A stretch of 64,000 nt of DNA from Rhopalosiphum padi (Eukaryota > Arthropoda > Insecta > Hemiptera > Aphididae). The notes under the pieces were generated by a model, which did no database searches, was not told the DNA's origin, and saw nothing but the letters and a program-made list of their open reading frames with translations. Positions within the stretch are counted from its first letter, which is position 1, and each line of letters starts with the position of its first letter. Shown piece after piece: positions 40,723 to 53,738 of this stretch. Location of the stretch: NCBI RefSeq assembly GCF_020882245.1, contig NC_083599.1, positions 50,246,748-50,310,747 on the forward strand, written 5' to 3'. A program made the position numbers and the translations under genes.

Positions 40723-43700
40723 AGTCATCGCCTACTTTGCAATTTATTTTCTACCGATAAAAACCAGATGATTTTTTTTTTCAATCTTACATGAACCTTT
40801 AACGAAAGGCCGAAACCATTTTAAAAACAGATCAATAAAGAATTACATTTTCTCTTGCGGGAAACTTGCAAGCCCGTTTTTCTTCGCAAATGATTGATGC
40901 CAACGATTAATCTTTGCCTTCGACTTACACTGTAGAAGGGAGAAGGTCATCAATATAACGCGATCAAAAATACATTCAATGTTTTTTTTTTATTATTATT
41001 ATTATTTAAAAATTAATCAAAAATCCTCCAACAGCATTATTATAGTCTATAAATCATTAAAACATGTTTAATATACTGACCAACGCGTGATCGCATTACA
41101 CTACATAATAATTTATAATAATATATATAGTGCATATAGGTAGTGGGTAAGGATTAAAATAGTTTTGCCACATCATCAGTTAATTAGAAACTGTGCGTAC
41201 TATGCACGCGAGAAAGGTAACAACAAGATACACCATGTATACATTATACATGTATAATATAAATTTATATATATATAGGTAATGTGTAAGCCTGTATGGT
41301 ATGATACAAAAGAAAATTGAATGTACGGTGCATTCTTGTACTGGCCTAGGTACAACATTCGTCACGCCGAAATGTCATGATGGAAAATGGAAGAAGATAC
41401 GAATAGAAGCCCGCGGGTATAATGATATCCACCAGTGGTGTTATAACTAGTTGCTAGAATGAGAAAAAAAATAATAATAACAATAACAATAATAATAATC
41501 CAACGATTTGGAAACTATTATTATAACCGTGAATTAAACAAAAAAAAAAAAAAAATACATGAAATATAATATACATTACAGCATATGCACGCTTAGCAAG
41601 TTAGAAAAACGTTTCGAATAGATAATTTCTCAGTCAAAGCGCGTCGTGCGAACGAAACCATTGGCGTGGTAAAACATAACGTACCGCATTTGCTTCTGGC
41701 GCGTTAGACATTTTGAAAATAAATAATATTGTTCTATAAAGTGCGTAGAGAAGATCAGGTTTTAAATTTCGAGTCTCCGAATACGCGGTTTCTTCGATAT
41801 ATAGTACATACTTTATATAACATACTGTATACCTACTTAGTATTTCAAAGCCATGTATATGTCGTTTCAGATCTTCTTTTGTTCACCAGCAGGGTAGGTA
41901 CCTACCTATTTACCTTTAATGGCGTTTTTTCTACTTAAAATTCTGTTATTTTCACTTTTATTATACATTTTTAATTCAGGGTTCGAATAATGTATGGCAC
42001 CCGGACCACCGTCGTTACATTGTCCGAGAATGTCTAAAGTTGGAATTCAAACGAGCACACTGCAGGGCCACACTTCCTGCAGTCGAACAAAAAAATAATG
42101 TCACGCATAATAAAATAATAATACGAAGATACCGTTTACATTTAAACGCATTTTAGGTGTTTATAATGATGTCTTTGTCAATATAATGTACCACCTACCA
42201 ATTTGCGTTTACAATATAATATATATTAGTACGAATTTGTAAAAGGGCGTAAAAGAATATATTTTTCTTTTAATTCAAAATAGGTGCTTGAAAGAAAACG
42301 ATGCTCTCTATACACTATAATGACAATATCCGCTCTCGACCCACCCGTGAATTTAAGTTCGCACTATATGGCAGCTTAATACCTGCAGCACAATGTATAC
42401 TATTGTAGGTACAGTAACGACATTATTTTGTGTGGTATATCGATTTAATATAGGTCAATCCGCATAATACATATGTATATACATATAATATGTGTTGTAT
42501 ACAATGATTAGCGTTGGTATTTTGTTATTTTATTTTTCCTCCGAACAATCAATATAATACATTTCCGGCGCATTTCCACCGCGTCCGTTTCTGTCGCTTC
42601 CTCTCGCCGGGTTCCACGTATCACACACCATTATTATATTTATTTCATGCGTTTAGGTACACCATATAAAACAAGACGGTATATTGTGTCGTTAGTATTA
42701 TTATTATTATTATTATTATTATATTATATATATAAGTACGCCGCACTCTGTAATCGATAGTCTGGCGGTACACTCGAGCCCTATACAAATATATATATAT
42801 ATATTCTATAATATATTATTGTGTTATATGTATACCATATTTCCTATGCCTATGTTTTCTATATATATATCTACTATCTAGTGTTATTATGAAACCGTCT
42901 ATCGCACTCCCCTTGTCGAGAAACCCGTGTGTATACGTGAGTGCGAAAACCCAGCGCACTCGGGACGGAACGCTTAGTGCATCATATCATAGGGGCACTC
43001 CGTGTCTTCGCGCGCTATGATATAATATTACGTTTCCGCGCGGCTGGCACTCTAGACATTATGTTGTGTGTAATTATATTACAATCGTAGTAGCCCTAAC
43101 CTAACCGTGCTGGGAGAAGTCTGCTGCCAGTAATATTCGTATTCCTTGTGATGGGCATCGGCGTCGGTACGACCAACCACTCATAAGAGGATGCAGGTTT
43201 ATCACGTAACCGCGCGTTCTCATCATCTAGACACCTATATAGGTTACCTAGCCAATCTATTTAAATCCCCGTCTGCCCAGGGATGGCTTTGTCTGACGAC
43301 CTTATAGGTAGAGAATAACGTCCTTTCCCGTAATATTCCCGTCAATTGGTTTTATACACAATCTCGTGAACGTTCCGCGGTTCCGTAAGGACCTGCGCGT
43401 CCACCCAACGTAATGCGACATACAAATACACGTATTTTCGTATTTCTAAAACACTGCAACTTCCGTTATTATAATAATAGTTATTTTATAGTGGTTCACG
43501 GGCACAACGCAAGCGTGCCGTGTGGTTACTAGAAAAAAAATTCCCAATTTAAAAATTATAAACTTGATGAATGTTGATTAGGGCTCAGATCTAAGTATCC
43601 TAAAAACTATCAAGAAAGGTTTAAAAAATATTGAAAATGCCCTAAAAAATGAATTTTTAACTCAACGCAAACGACAGAAAAACAATGGCTTAACTTTCGG

Positions 43701-44526
43701 CAATCTTAACACTTCTTTATCTTAACTAACCTAAACAACAATACAAAAAATACAATACCAGCACGCACAATGTTTAATTAAATTTAACGCGACCAATGCA
43801 TATTGCCGCCTTAATTCGTGTGCAATTTCTTTGATATTTTTAACATACTAACTGCTAATTTTATTTCTTTTTTAATATTTTTATATCAATTTAGGTGATA
43901 TTATTATTACATAATTATCAATGTTATACAACTATTTATATACATTTTTTATGTTTAATTAGAAATATAACGTAACCGTTGAATTATTATTAATTCTTAA
44001 TTTTTATACTGGTGATTTTTTTCAACGATTTTTTCATAACTACCGTGTATACAATACATGTGAAATACACACATATAGGTACCTCCTTATGTCATATAAT
44101 ATGTCATACAGTGTAATTAAAATACCACAAAACCTGTAAAAATCGATACAATTACCGGATTATATTGGGCCATACTCAAATATAACAACAATATTGATAG
44201 TGTGATATTCGATTGTGCAGATATCATATAATTATAGACAATAGAGCAGCAGATATGTCGTTGATTGGGCACAACGCTGTGGCGGTTCAACATTCGACGG
44301 CGAATTCATTTCCGTATATCACAATCCCGTGACCCTTGGATGAATGGGTGGTGAAAGCGAAACATAATTCGAACCAAATGTGAAAAAGATTATGCGCATG
44401 ATGGTATGGTATGGTGTGGTATACAATTGTATAGGTACGCCTACTAGCCCTACTATGATATTAATATTACGTATGACTTTTATTTATCACACAATAATAT
44501 AATGAACTATATCGCAAATAATATTA
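40723..44526. other. Non-coding AT-rich stretch
   Basis: It holds a TTA tract at 42696-42723, TA tracts near 42790 and 42865, and a somewhat GC-richer segment at about 42900-43440 without a supportable frame. Nothing else was identified. Confidence 0.5.
42696..42723. repeat. (TTA)n microsatellite
   Basis: About nine TTA units followed by TA-rich sequence. Confidence 0.9.
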
Positions 44527-45026
44527 TTGTGGAACACCGGAATGATTCCGGTTGCATATAGCGCATTTCATTGCGCGCTGCTGGATGGCGTTCCGGATCA
44601 TTATCGTCGTCGACTTGTTGGCGACGGCGGTGCAGTGGTGGCTGCGGGGGATCGGAGATTTTTGCGAACTTCATTATTGTTACTATTATTGCACGTACAC
44701 GCCGGAGGGCAAAAACACTGGCGTATATTATGTTTTTGCGGCCCGTACCTACGGTTTCTATACAGCTCCGGAATTTTCAAATTCTTCGTAATCCGTATTA
44801 CTTCGCCCTTGTGTGTTCTCGTAACAGGTACCCATATATCCCGTGCACCGTACATCACGGCCACGTCCTGACGCGTATGTCCGCACCCGCCGTGCGGACG
44901 GAGACAGATGCATACGGCCCGAGATCGGAACCCGAGCTTAATGTACGCATTATTGCGAACAACACGTCGACGCGGGGCGTGCAAAAAGGTAGCTCAGCGG
45001 TAGATCGTGCCGAGATAATATCGTAG
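44527..45026 (+). other. GC-rich patch with overlapping unrecognised open frames
   Basis: All three plus-strand frames have long open stretches here (up to 151 codons), as does one minus-strand frame (127 codons). The frame at 44552-44791 reads most naturally (AVQWWLRGIGDFCELHYC, TPEGKNTGVYYVFAARTYG), but no family is recognised and there is no clear splice context. Simultaneous openness in many frames is what CpG-rich, stop-poor DNA gives by chance, so no product is called. Confidence 0.15.
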
Positions 45027-48000
45027 TCGCCTCGTACAACCTTTTCACGTTCTATTTATTATACCGTTTGTGAATGTGAAATTATTTTTTTTGCAAATCT
45101 GTCTAATTTTTTTTTTTTTTTCGAAATGTTCACAGATTTCCTTCCCAGCCGGCGCCATGGGTATTATAATATCATACCCAAAATCCATACTATCATACGT
45201 ACTCCAGTCTCCAAGTACAATGATGTTAAGTGTTTATACGTATAGCCGTAGGTATATAGGTAGATATAACATAATATAATGAAAATATTTTGTCCCGTGT
45301 AGTACATTATATTGCTTTGCCACAATACAAATTACAATGCAGCAAATGGGCGTCCACAAAAGAAGCTTTTTAGACAGGAGGAAGTAAAATAATAAATATT
45401 TCAAAATATAAGCTGAATTATTTTAACACGTCATAATTGTATGGTCTAAGTAGATATTAATAATATTATAGATAATATTTATGTATATTGTTATAGATTT
45501 AACTAAATAGTAAATACATTTCAATAAGTATAATAAGAAAATAATACAACAAAACTACAAGAAAACACTGATGATCAATTCCTAAACTATTCTTGAATAA
45601 CTTTTCGCGCCCGGTTCGTCTGCAATGGTAATATTGTACTCACGAATTATTGATGAGTTGATAGGAGGTATGCGAGGAATACTCAGAAATGGATTTTTTT
45701 TTATTTTTGTGTATGCCCGTAAGAATATGAAGTGACATTGTAATATTGGTTTTCTAAAAATATTTGTGAACATTCTATGGCATAGCTAGGTATAAAAAGT
45801 AAGTTAATTATTGTACCTTAATACATATATTTCTTCGTAACATAGTCATCATTATACAGCGTTGCTCAAACTATTTGGTAATACAAAATAATTCATTATT
45901 ACGAGGTCACCGTACAAAAAACTATCCATAAACATTTATTTACCAATACACCAATGATCGTCTTTCTACGATAATTGTCGTTATAATGTACCTATTATAT
46001 AGTATATAGATATATAATATATATAGGTACCGACGATCAAGTCGCATCCGCCGGAGCAAGTCAAAATTCCGTTGCACGGGTCTTGATTGTCGGCGGCATG
46101 ATGATACTGTGCGCGTGTGTTTGCGTCGCGCTACACGTTGGCGGGCGGGTAGGTGTATTTAATTCGTGTTTCCGAAAAAAAATTAAAAAAATAATAAGGT
46201 GAAAAAAGCGACCAAGACCACGTGTCCGTGTAAACCCGTGAACCGTTTAATTAACCCGATCGCGGCCGTCGTCATGAGAGATCTGAAATCGGTACGGGCA
46301 GAGAGCATAAATAATATATTATTATTATATATATATATATATAAATATCGTATACGAAATAATAATATAACTATATACATAGGAACGACGACGTCGATAT
46401 AGACACATATTATTATTATTGTGTAAGTGTAATACGCGCGGGGGCAAATCAGACGATGCGTATAGACCGTAGCCGTGTCGACGGTACGGCGAGGGGGTGG
46501 AGGATAGAAAAAACAATAAAAAAAAAAAAAAAAACGTCAACACCCGATCGTAGCGTCTCAGCGGTTACGGCTTTCCGTCGCCGCGGTTGATGGTCCATTG
46601 CTCACGCTGATTGAGACGTCGTCTTCGTCGTCTTCTACGTACATTACACGTTCTTCCGCCACTGCAGCACGTCGATACGACCGTTCCACGACGACGAACC
46701 TCTTTGTCCCGGCCCGATACGTATATATAAAAACAATAATAATTACGTGTAGGTATTATATTGTATAATAGTAGGCCGCGCGAGATCGTATCGCGTTCTC
46801 GTGTACACGATTGTTAATAATAACAAAATATTATACGAACCGTATATATATATTATATATGGGTACCCACGGATTCAGTCGATGACTTTATCATACACAA
46901 CCAAGCACCACGGCCAACCCCTAAAAAAACGTAGCTTGTGTTTATTTTAATTCTTTGGTACATATATACAGCTCTTCGATAAGAGAGTGTGAGAGCGACT
47001 TACATATTATAGACTACAGCGATTCAGACGAGGTGTAGCATATAACATATAATATGTATAAATAATTTTATCGTTATTAAACACGTCATATACCATTAAA
47101 CAGCTGCGCGACGGTAGTCAGAGAAACCATAAGTACTGTTATTAAAATGTATAATAATAATAATAATATGATGCACCTATGCGTATATTGTTATATCAGA
47201 TATTTTCTCCTCCCGAATCGTATACGCGTTTAAGTCGTAAGCCCGAGGTCTCAGGCTACCAGAAACGCGCGCGTTAAAATCGTATAATACTATTATAATA
47301 ATATGATATTATGGATAAGGGATAATAAACTTATACTCTAAATGCGTATAGACTATATTATAGAGTATGTCGCCCGAGGGATGAAGATCGACACGAATCA
47401 AACTCCGCCCCTATACGTAATTTCCCTTGTCTACGTATACCGTGTCGGACGTCCATCGTGTATATATCTCAAGACCTGCTATTTTTGTACTTAGCAGGAG
47501 TGATTATTATTACTATCTCCGCGAGTTATCCGAGTCGATATTCATGGCCGTTGTGACGATGTACAAAGTAGGTATATACACGGACATAATGAGTGATGTA
47601 TTTCATGCCATTATAGCCATCGAATAACATATAGAATAATCACTATAAACACTGTGCAATAGTGTACACACATTTCAGTGGGTGAAAAGTGGAGGACCCT
47701 TCCTTTTGGTCGAGTTTCATAATAATATATAATATGGCATTGACGCATTACAGTAGGCACGTTTTGTTATTATTGTCCATGTTACGGTTTCTGCCGTTGT
47801 ACATACACAGAATTTCAAAAAACCAGAAAGTCGTCCCTCAGAATTTTGTTTCTTTTTTCTTTGTCTATACACAATGGCTGTACAATACGATATTATATCG
47901 GTAAACCCGTGTAATACAATAATATGCAAGTAGTGTACCCAAGCACATATAATAGTGTGTACATTTAATAGCTATATACAGTGGGCGCGAACCGAATCAT

Positions 48001-49974
48001 CCGCAGCGTCCGTAACTCGACGACTGCGACTATATAACATAATTAATAATGTCAATGCATTGTGATCGTCCGAATCCGCGTTCTGTATCATGTCTCTACG
48101 ATTTACTACACTATCGTTTTGCACTACCGTCACGCATTATATTCGCGCGATAAGACTATATTATTATAATAATATGCGCTCAAATCCCCAACTCTCAAAA
48201 AACCACACGCTCCGTTTCCCCGATGAATAGAGACGGACACGGTTATTCGGGTTGTCGTTGACACGGAGTTTTGATTAACAACTTTTTCGAATTGACATTT
48301 GTATGCATGCCAAACGATATTGTGAATTGGTCGTTATTAATGGTTTAAACTGTTTAAAGAAATAAATTCGAGTAAATTTCGCATTGACATACACGCCAGT
48401 ATAATATTATATTCGAATTTATTCGCCATTATTAAGACGGGCAACGAGCGCACCACCGCACCACACCACACCGCAACACACTTGTACGTAATAATATTAT
48501 AATATATAATACGAGCAGTGTGGTTTATTCCTGGAATTTCATTAAAACCTCGTCGGTGGTATTATGTATATATTATAGTTTCTTGCGGATCTGTAGCGGA
48601 CACTCGAACACGCGTTTTATTTATATACATATATATACGCAAAACTGTGTGTGGCAGTACCATTATTTATATTTGCAATTAATTTCACGCAGAGACCTAC
48701 CAATTTCTCGTATTTCACCCTTTTATCGCGTATTTTAATTGCGTGTACACAATTTCGCCGAAAAACAATTAAAAACTCAATTATTAAAACACTGTTCTTT
48801 TTCAACTATACGGAACAAGGAACAAAATATTATATAAAATATACATAGCAGTTATGCGCTGTGAAAAAAAATGCTTTAAGACCTTATCGATATCACATCG
48901 TTATTAAAAAAAAAAAAACGCTATTCGGTCAATTACCCAATTGCCACTTGAAGAACAGGATATTTTCCAATCACGAAAAAAATTAATTGTTAGGTATTAT
49001 TTATTATACATTATAGAATATTTTGAAACGCTCGAGAGAGAGAGAAATATAAATATTATACCTATTGGCTTTGGATATGTGACAAAATAAGTTCTTCTCC
49101 ATACAATAAGATAATATAGCGATGGGCGATGACAATAATGGAAAATTATCGGTAGTAGACAAAAGTGATTACTAATAAATATGTTATATTATCTAGAATA
49201 AAACACAACATTATAAAGGTAACGTGCAGTAATATTATTAAACAAATTGAAACATTTTGTATTTTGTTTTTTACTAAAATTTAGTTTTTATTCTTATAGA
49301 ATTATTTCGAAACTAATTTTCATGCTCATTTTTTTCCTCGGCGACCACTAAAAACCTACGGGTAAAAATGGTCAGGTGGCTTTCACCTAGATTCGTAGAA
49401 AATTTAAATATATAAATGTTGGATGTGTTCGGTTTATCAAGCATCCCGCACGTCTCGGTAATTTTTAACATATAATGTCATAGGTACTATATTGTTATAC
49501 ATTTATTGTATACTGCAGGCGACACGTTTATTTAAACGTTTACTTTGTGCTATAAAACAGAACGAAAAGGCGATGACCTAGGTTTAGAAGTCGATTTTAG
49601 TATAATATAATCGTATTAATCGAACTCTATACACGCGTAGTAGTGACTTATTACGGGCAATTTTCGCAATATTATTTAATACAACGTTATAATACGTTAT
49701 TACTATAAACACGCGCTAGTCGTGCGAAAACGACGTTAAACCTCCGCTACTCCGCGGTGCGTGTAAAACTTTCCGTCGGGTTGTGTCGAACACGGTTGTA
49801 ACAATGATCGTCGCGATGTGTACGTACATAATAATGTCGTGTAGTGTGTATATCTACGCGTATACAACGCATAAGGCGTGGGCGTAAGTATAAGTGCACA
49901 CGTGCGATCCCGTATAGAGAACACGCATCTATATATATATATAGACTATAGCTGGTGTACTTCAAACCGTTTTT
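45027..49974. other. Non-coding stretch upstream of the young LINE
   Basis: It includes a poly-T run at about 45107-45121 followed by a CAG acceptor-like site near 45136, a hairpin at 46030-46093, CpG-rich patches at about 46420-46720, a TA run near 46325 and an A15 run near 46520. No gene is supported. Confidence 0.5.
46030..46093. repeat. Inverted repeat with 12-bp arms
   Basis: CCGACGATCAAG at 46030-46041 pairs with CTTGATTGTCGG at 46082-46093, with one G-U type mismatch and a 40-base loop. The loop is GC-richer than the flanks. Its role is unknown. Confidence 0.4.
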
Positions 49975-50130
49975 TCAGATCATTATTCTACCATTATATC
50001 TATTCCAAATGTAATTAAAGAGAAAAATAAATCAACCACATTTGAGTTTATTAATTTTAAAAAGCTAATTGATACTTTTAATAATGTTAAATGGACGGAT
50101 TTATATAGTATTTGTGATGTAAATGAGGCA

Positions 50131-52209
50131 ATGGATTTAGTATATACACGTATTTTTGATGCTATAAATATTTCAAAGAGTCTTAGAAAACTTAATTCTA
50201 AAACTAATCGTTTAAAAAATTGGATGACATCAGGTTTGTTATGCTCGGTGCGTAAAAAACAAGAATTATCTTTAAAAACAAAAAAACATCCAAACAATAT
50301 TAAATTAATTCAGTACTTTAAAAAGTACAGAAATAAACTAAACTATGTTATTAAAATGGCAAAAATAAATTATTACAATGACCAATTTCAGCGTGTTTCT
50401 GGAGACCCTAAAAACACATGGAAATTAATAAAAAATCTAACTAATAAACCAAATACTGATAATGATATCATAAAACGCCTTAACTATAACGGGAACATTA
50501 TTGATGCACAAAAAGAACCTTTAACTGCGTCCAATCATTTAAATATGTTTTTTTCCACTATTGGACAAAATCTAGCAAATAAAATAGATAAATGTTTTGA
50601 TGAAGTTTCTGATGAGCGTACACCAGTGATCAATTTCAACAATTTTTTCTCGGTAAAAATACACTCGATGGAAATCATGAATATAATAAATCATTTTAAA
50701 GACGATGTGGCCTGTGGTTTTGATAAAATTAATGTCAAAATTTTAAAAAACTTAGCACCGTATATAATAAATCCTTTAACACACATATTCAATTTAAGTC
50801 TGAGACTTGGTATTTTTCCAGATAAATTAAAAGTAGCAATAATTAAACCTCTACATAAAGGTGGTGATAAAGAAAATATGAACAATTACCGACCAATCTC
50901 TATGTTGAGTAGTTTTTCAAAAATTTTTGAAAAAATTATCAAAGCTCGTTTGATAGATTATCTGGAAAATAACAGTCTTCTTTCTAAAAATCAATATGGA
51001 TTCAGACCTAGGAGAAGTACCGAAGATGCTTTATATGCTGTCACAACATTTATTTCTAAAGCACTCGATAAAGGTGATAAAGCATTAGGTATATTTCTAG
51101 ATTTAGCGAAAGCTTTCGATACTGTAGATCATAGTTTATTAATTAAAGTTTTCAGTAGTTATGGTATAAATGGTATTTGTTTAAACTGGTTCAAAAGCTA
51201 TCTAAATAAGAGGAAACAAATTACAAATATGAATGGAGTTTTGGGACAGGTAAATGAAGTTATGTATGGTGTACCTCAAGGTAGTATTCTAGGTCCAATT
51301 TTGTTTATTATGTACATTAATAGTCTATGTGATATGAGAGTTGATGGAAAAATAGTTGTATATGCGGATGATACATGTCTGTTATTATCAAGTAGTAATT
51401 GGGAAACTCTTAGACAAAAAACGGAATTAAATTTCAAGAAAATAATAAAGTGGTTAAATATTAAAAAACTTTCTTTAAATTTCAACAAAACAATGTTCAT
51501 GGTTTTTTCAATAAATTATACTTTACCACCGTTTGAAGAAATTACTTTACATGACTGTTCAATTGTATCAAACTGTAACTGCCCGAAAATCAATATAGTA
51601 AAAAGAATTAAATATTTAGGACTAATATTCGATTGTAACCTCAAATGGAATATTCACATCAATAGTTTAATAGTAAAATTGCGATCGTTAATGTTCAAAT
51701 TTCATATATTAAAACATATAACATCATCTCATACATTGAGAATAGTTTATCTTTCTCTATACCAATCTATATTGCAATATGGCATGGTAATTTGGGGAGG
51801 TGCATCCATAAATGTTCTTAAGCCATTAAGGGTTCAGCAAAATAGTTTAATTCGTATATGTCTGAAAAAGGACAATCTTATTGGGTCTACCTCGTTAAAC
51901 TATATAGAGTTTAATGTGCTTCCGCTTGAATTACTTTACAAAAAATCCGCAATCATGTTTGTACATAAAAAATCAGACTTTTTCTTTATTAAACAGAATG
52001 ACAAGCCTTTGGGGGAAGATAGACTATGTAATATTAAAGTCTTATTTACTAATACGAGTTTTGGTCAAAAATTTATTAATTATATGGGTCCTGTCATTTT
52101 TAACGCCTTGCCAATTGATGTGAAAAAAAATATTTTTAATGATCAAATTAACATAAAAAAATGTATAAACAACATTTTATCTAGTGAACTAAGGAAATGT
52201 CTATTATAA
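50131..52209 (+). CDS. LINE ORF2 reverse transcriptase (endonuclease largely missing)
   Basis: This protein would copy LINE RNA into DNA at a nicked target. Numbered from the first ATG (50131), a linker at 91-100 reads GDPKNTWKLI, and RT motifs follow in order: NNYRPISML (251-259), FRPRRSTEDAL (291-301), motif A LDLAKAFDT (Asp324 catalytic, Asp330 conserved), GVPQGSILGP (380-389), YADD (411-414, the two catalytic Asp residues), LNFNKT (449-454) and YLGLIFD (495-501). About 190 further residues form the usual C-terminal region; no RNase H domain was seen. All RT catalytic Asp residues are present and there is no frameshift. The frame stays open upstream to 49975, so the ATG is only the first in-frame Met and not a true start. 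Without its endonuclease and promoter the copy is unlikely to move by itself. Confidence 0.92.
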   Translation: MDLVYTRIFDAINISKSLRKLNSKTNRLKNWMTSGLLCSVRKKQELSLKTKKHPNNIKLIQYFKKYRNKLNYVIKMAKINYYNDQFQRVSGDPKNTWKLIKNLTNKPNTDNDIIKRLNYNGNIIDAQKEPLTASNHLNMFFSTIGQNLANKIDKCFDEVSDERTPVINFNNFFSVKIHSMEIMNIINHFKDDVACGFDKINVKILKNLAPYIINPLTHIFNLSLRLGIFPDKLKVAIIKPLHKGGDKENMNNYRPISMLSSFSKIFEKIIKARLIDYLENNSLLSKNQYGFRPRRSTEDALYAVTTFISKALDKGDKALGIFLDLAKAFDTVDHSLLIKVFSSYGINGICLNWFKSYLNKRKQITNMNGVLGQVNEVMYGVPQGSILGPILFIMYINSLCDMRVDGKIVVYADDTCLLLSSSNWETLRQKTELNFKKIIKWLNIKKLSLNFNKTMFMVFSINYTLPPFEEITLHDCSIVSNCNCPKINIVKRIKYLGLIFDCNLKWNIHINSLIVKLRSLMFKFHILKHITSSHTLRIVYLSLYQSILQYGMVIWGGASINVLKPLRVQQNSLIRICLKKDNLIGSTSLNYIEFNVLPLELLYKKSAIMFVHKKSDFFFIKQNDKPLGEDRLCNIKVLFTNTSFGQKFINYMGPVIFNALPIDVKKNIFNDQINIKKCINNILSSELRKCLL

Positions 52210-52361
52210 GAAAATTGTATATTTTAGTATCTCTTAATTATTTTAATTATTTTACAATGTTGGTTATTATTTGTTAAATTAAGTAATTAATTAAATCATA
52301 TATATATGTACTGTTACTCCCTACACCACCACAAGCCTAGCTTAAAGGTGTAGGTAATTTT

Positions 52362-52365
<4 letters not shown>

Positions 52366-52417
<52 letters not shown>
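52366..52417 (+). repeat. Poly(A) tail of the LINE
   Basis: Fifty-two uninterrupted A residues end the LINE 3' UTR. The host DNA resumes with TAGATGTGTGTG. Confidence 0.95.
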
Positions 52418-52419
<2 letters not shown>

Positions 52420-53015
52420 GATGTGTGTGTATACATTATACGCGGCGCTTCGGTGCCCCCGAGACCATACTGAAAAAAGTGCAGTCGCACACACACTTAC
52501 GAGTACATCACGCGAGTGTATACCTACACGGACAAAAAAAACGTTTAGCAAAAAATGCCAAAAAAAACCTGTCGACTGCCCACGGCGACGCGGTTCCCGG
52601 TACAGTTTACGTACATCTATTATACCTAGGATTACGTAGGTCAACGTTGTGGTTTGCGGTGTGGTTATATAGATTGTATTATATAAGTCTGTCGGCGTTT
52701 TTTTTTATGCCGTATACGATTTATATACGTATACCTGTATCGTGTTTTGGCTCGTGCCCCGTCCCTCGATGACGTCCGACAAAAAAAATCATGACAATCC
52801 TGCGGGATTTGCAGTCATCACACTGCGGTCGGATTACACATTTTATTGCGTTTTAATCGCGTGTTGATATTGTCGCGGGCTAGATACGCACAACGCGCAC
52901 ATATAATAGCCGGGCCGAACCGGACGAACGAGTAGCTACCTGTGTGCGCGCGGTATAATATTATAGCGGACGAAACGAATCGCATTTAGCTCGCACAACA
53001 CCGCAGCGGGTACGT

Positions 53016-53042
53016 ATTATTATTATTATTATTATTATTATT
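53016..53042. repeat. (TTA)n microsatellite
   Basis: Nine TTA units. Confidence 0.9.
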
Positions 53043-53680
53043 TGTATAAAAACGACAATATGTGTGTGAGTGTGTACACGACACAATATTATTGCAACAG
53101 ACTACACGCGGCGCGTACAATATATACCTATATACGCCCCGTGTACCGCTGCGGCGACGGACCTCCAGACGAATTCTTCTATGTGTGGGTAAAGGCCTAC
53201 CCTACGGTGCTGCAGCAGAGTATTTCTTTGTGAGAAATTCAAATTAAACGAATACCTATACGCGCGCGTGTGCCCGTGTGTGTACGGTGGTGAGTCGCGC
53301 GCGGGACAGGGGGAGAAAGCGTCGGCCCGCTTGGAGCCTACACGACCGTCGCCGGACGTACCTCGTCCGACTATTCGCCACTAGGAGGTATACATATATA
53401 TATATGTTTAGTAAACGTATACCGAGTACAATATGATACATTATACATATACATATATATATACATATACACATAACAGTAATATCGTTCGTCCGGCAAA
53501 TAATATAATAATGGTATACCTACCTACCCCATTATACGCGTCGTACACACACACACACATATATAGATCAGTTTTTATACTTGATATATATCTATATATG
53601 TGTACATCATAAGGTGTGTGTACATATTTTTATGTTATTGTGCGGGTTGTTATTATATTATATTATTATTATTGTATATC

Positions 53681-53738
53681 GGTGGCGGCGTCGCGTCGCG
53701 TCGCGGCCGTGGCGATGGCGGCGGCGTCGGCGGCGATA
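53681..53738. repeat. GC-rich tandem units (CGTCG / GGCGGC)
   Basis: Repeated CGTCG units (about 53688-53705) then GGCGGCGTC-type units. Frames across it encode runs of Ala, Gly or Arg by repetition. Confidence 0.6.

Larger units (their letters stand above)
49975..52417 (+). mobile_element. Young, 5'-truncated LINE (Jockey/CR1-type group) with poly(A)
   Basis: The insert begins in frame inside the last endonuclease motif (SDHYSTII at 49975-49998), so ORF1 and nearly all of the endonuclease are missing. This is the usual 5' truncation from incomplete reverse transcription. The ORF2 remainder is open for 744 codons to the TAA at 52207. A 3' UTR of about 156 bp leads to a pure A tract of 52 bases (52366-52417). 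An intact frame and a long clean poly(A) point to recent insertion. No direct target duplication was found: the flanks (about 49940-49974 and 52418-52440) do not match. The group assignment rests on the motif set and poly(A) tail; a search could place the clade. Confidence 0.9.

Noticed and set aside
45137..45279. Poly-T acceptor-like site followed by the frame ISFPAGAMGIIISYP...
   Set aside because: The frame becomes repeat-like (Tyr/Ile/Arg from TA-rich DNA), and no partner exon was found.
49983..50297. 104-codon minus-strand frame over the LINE
   Set aside because: It is the reverse-strand shadow of the LINE ORF2.
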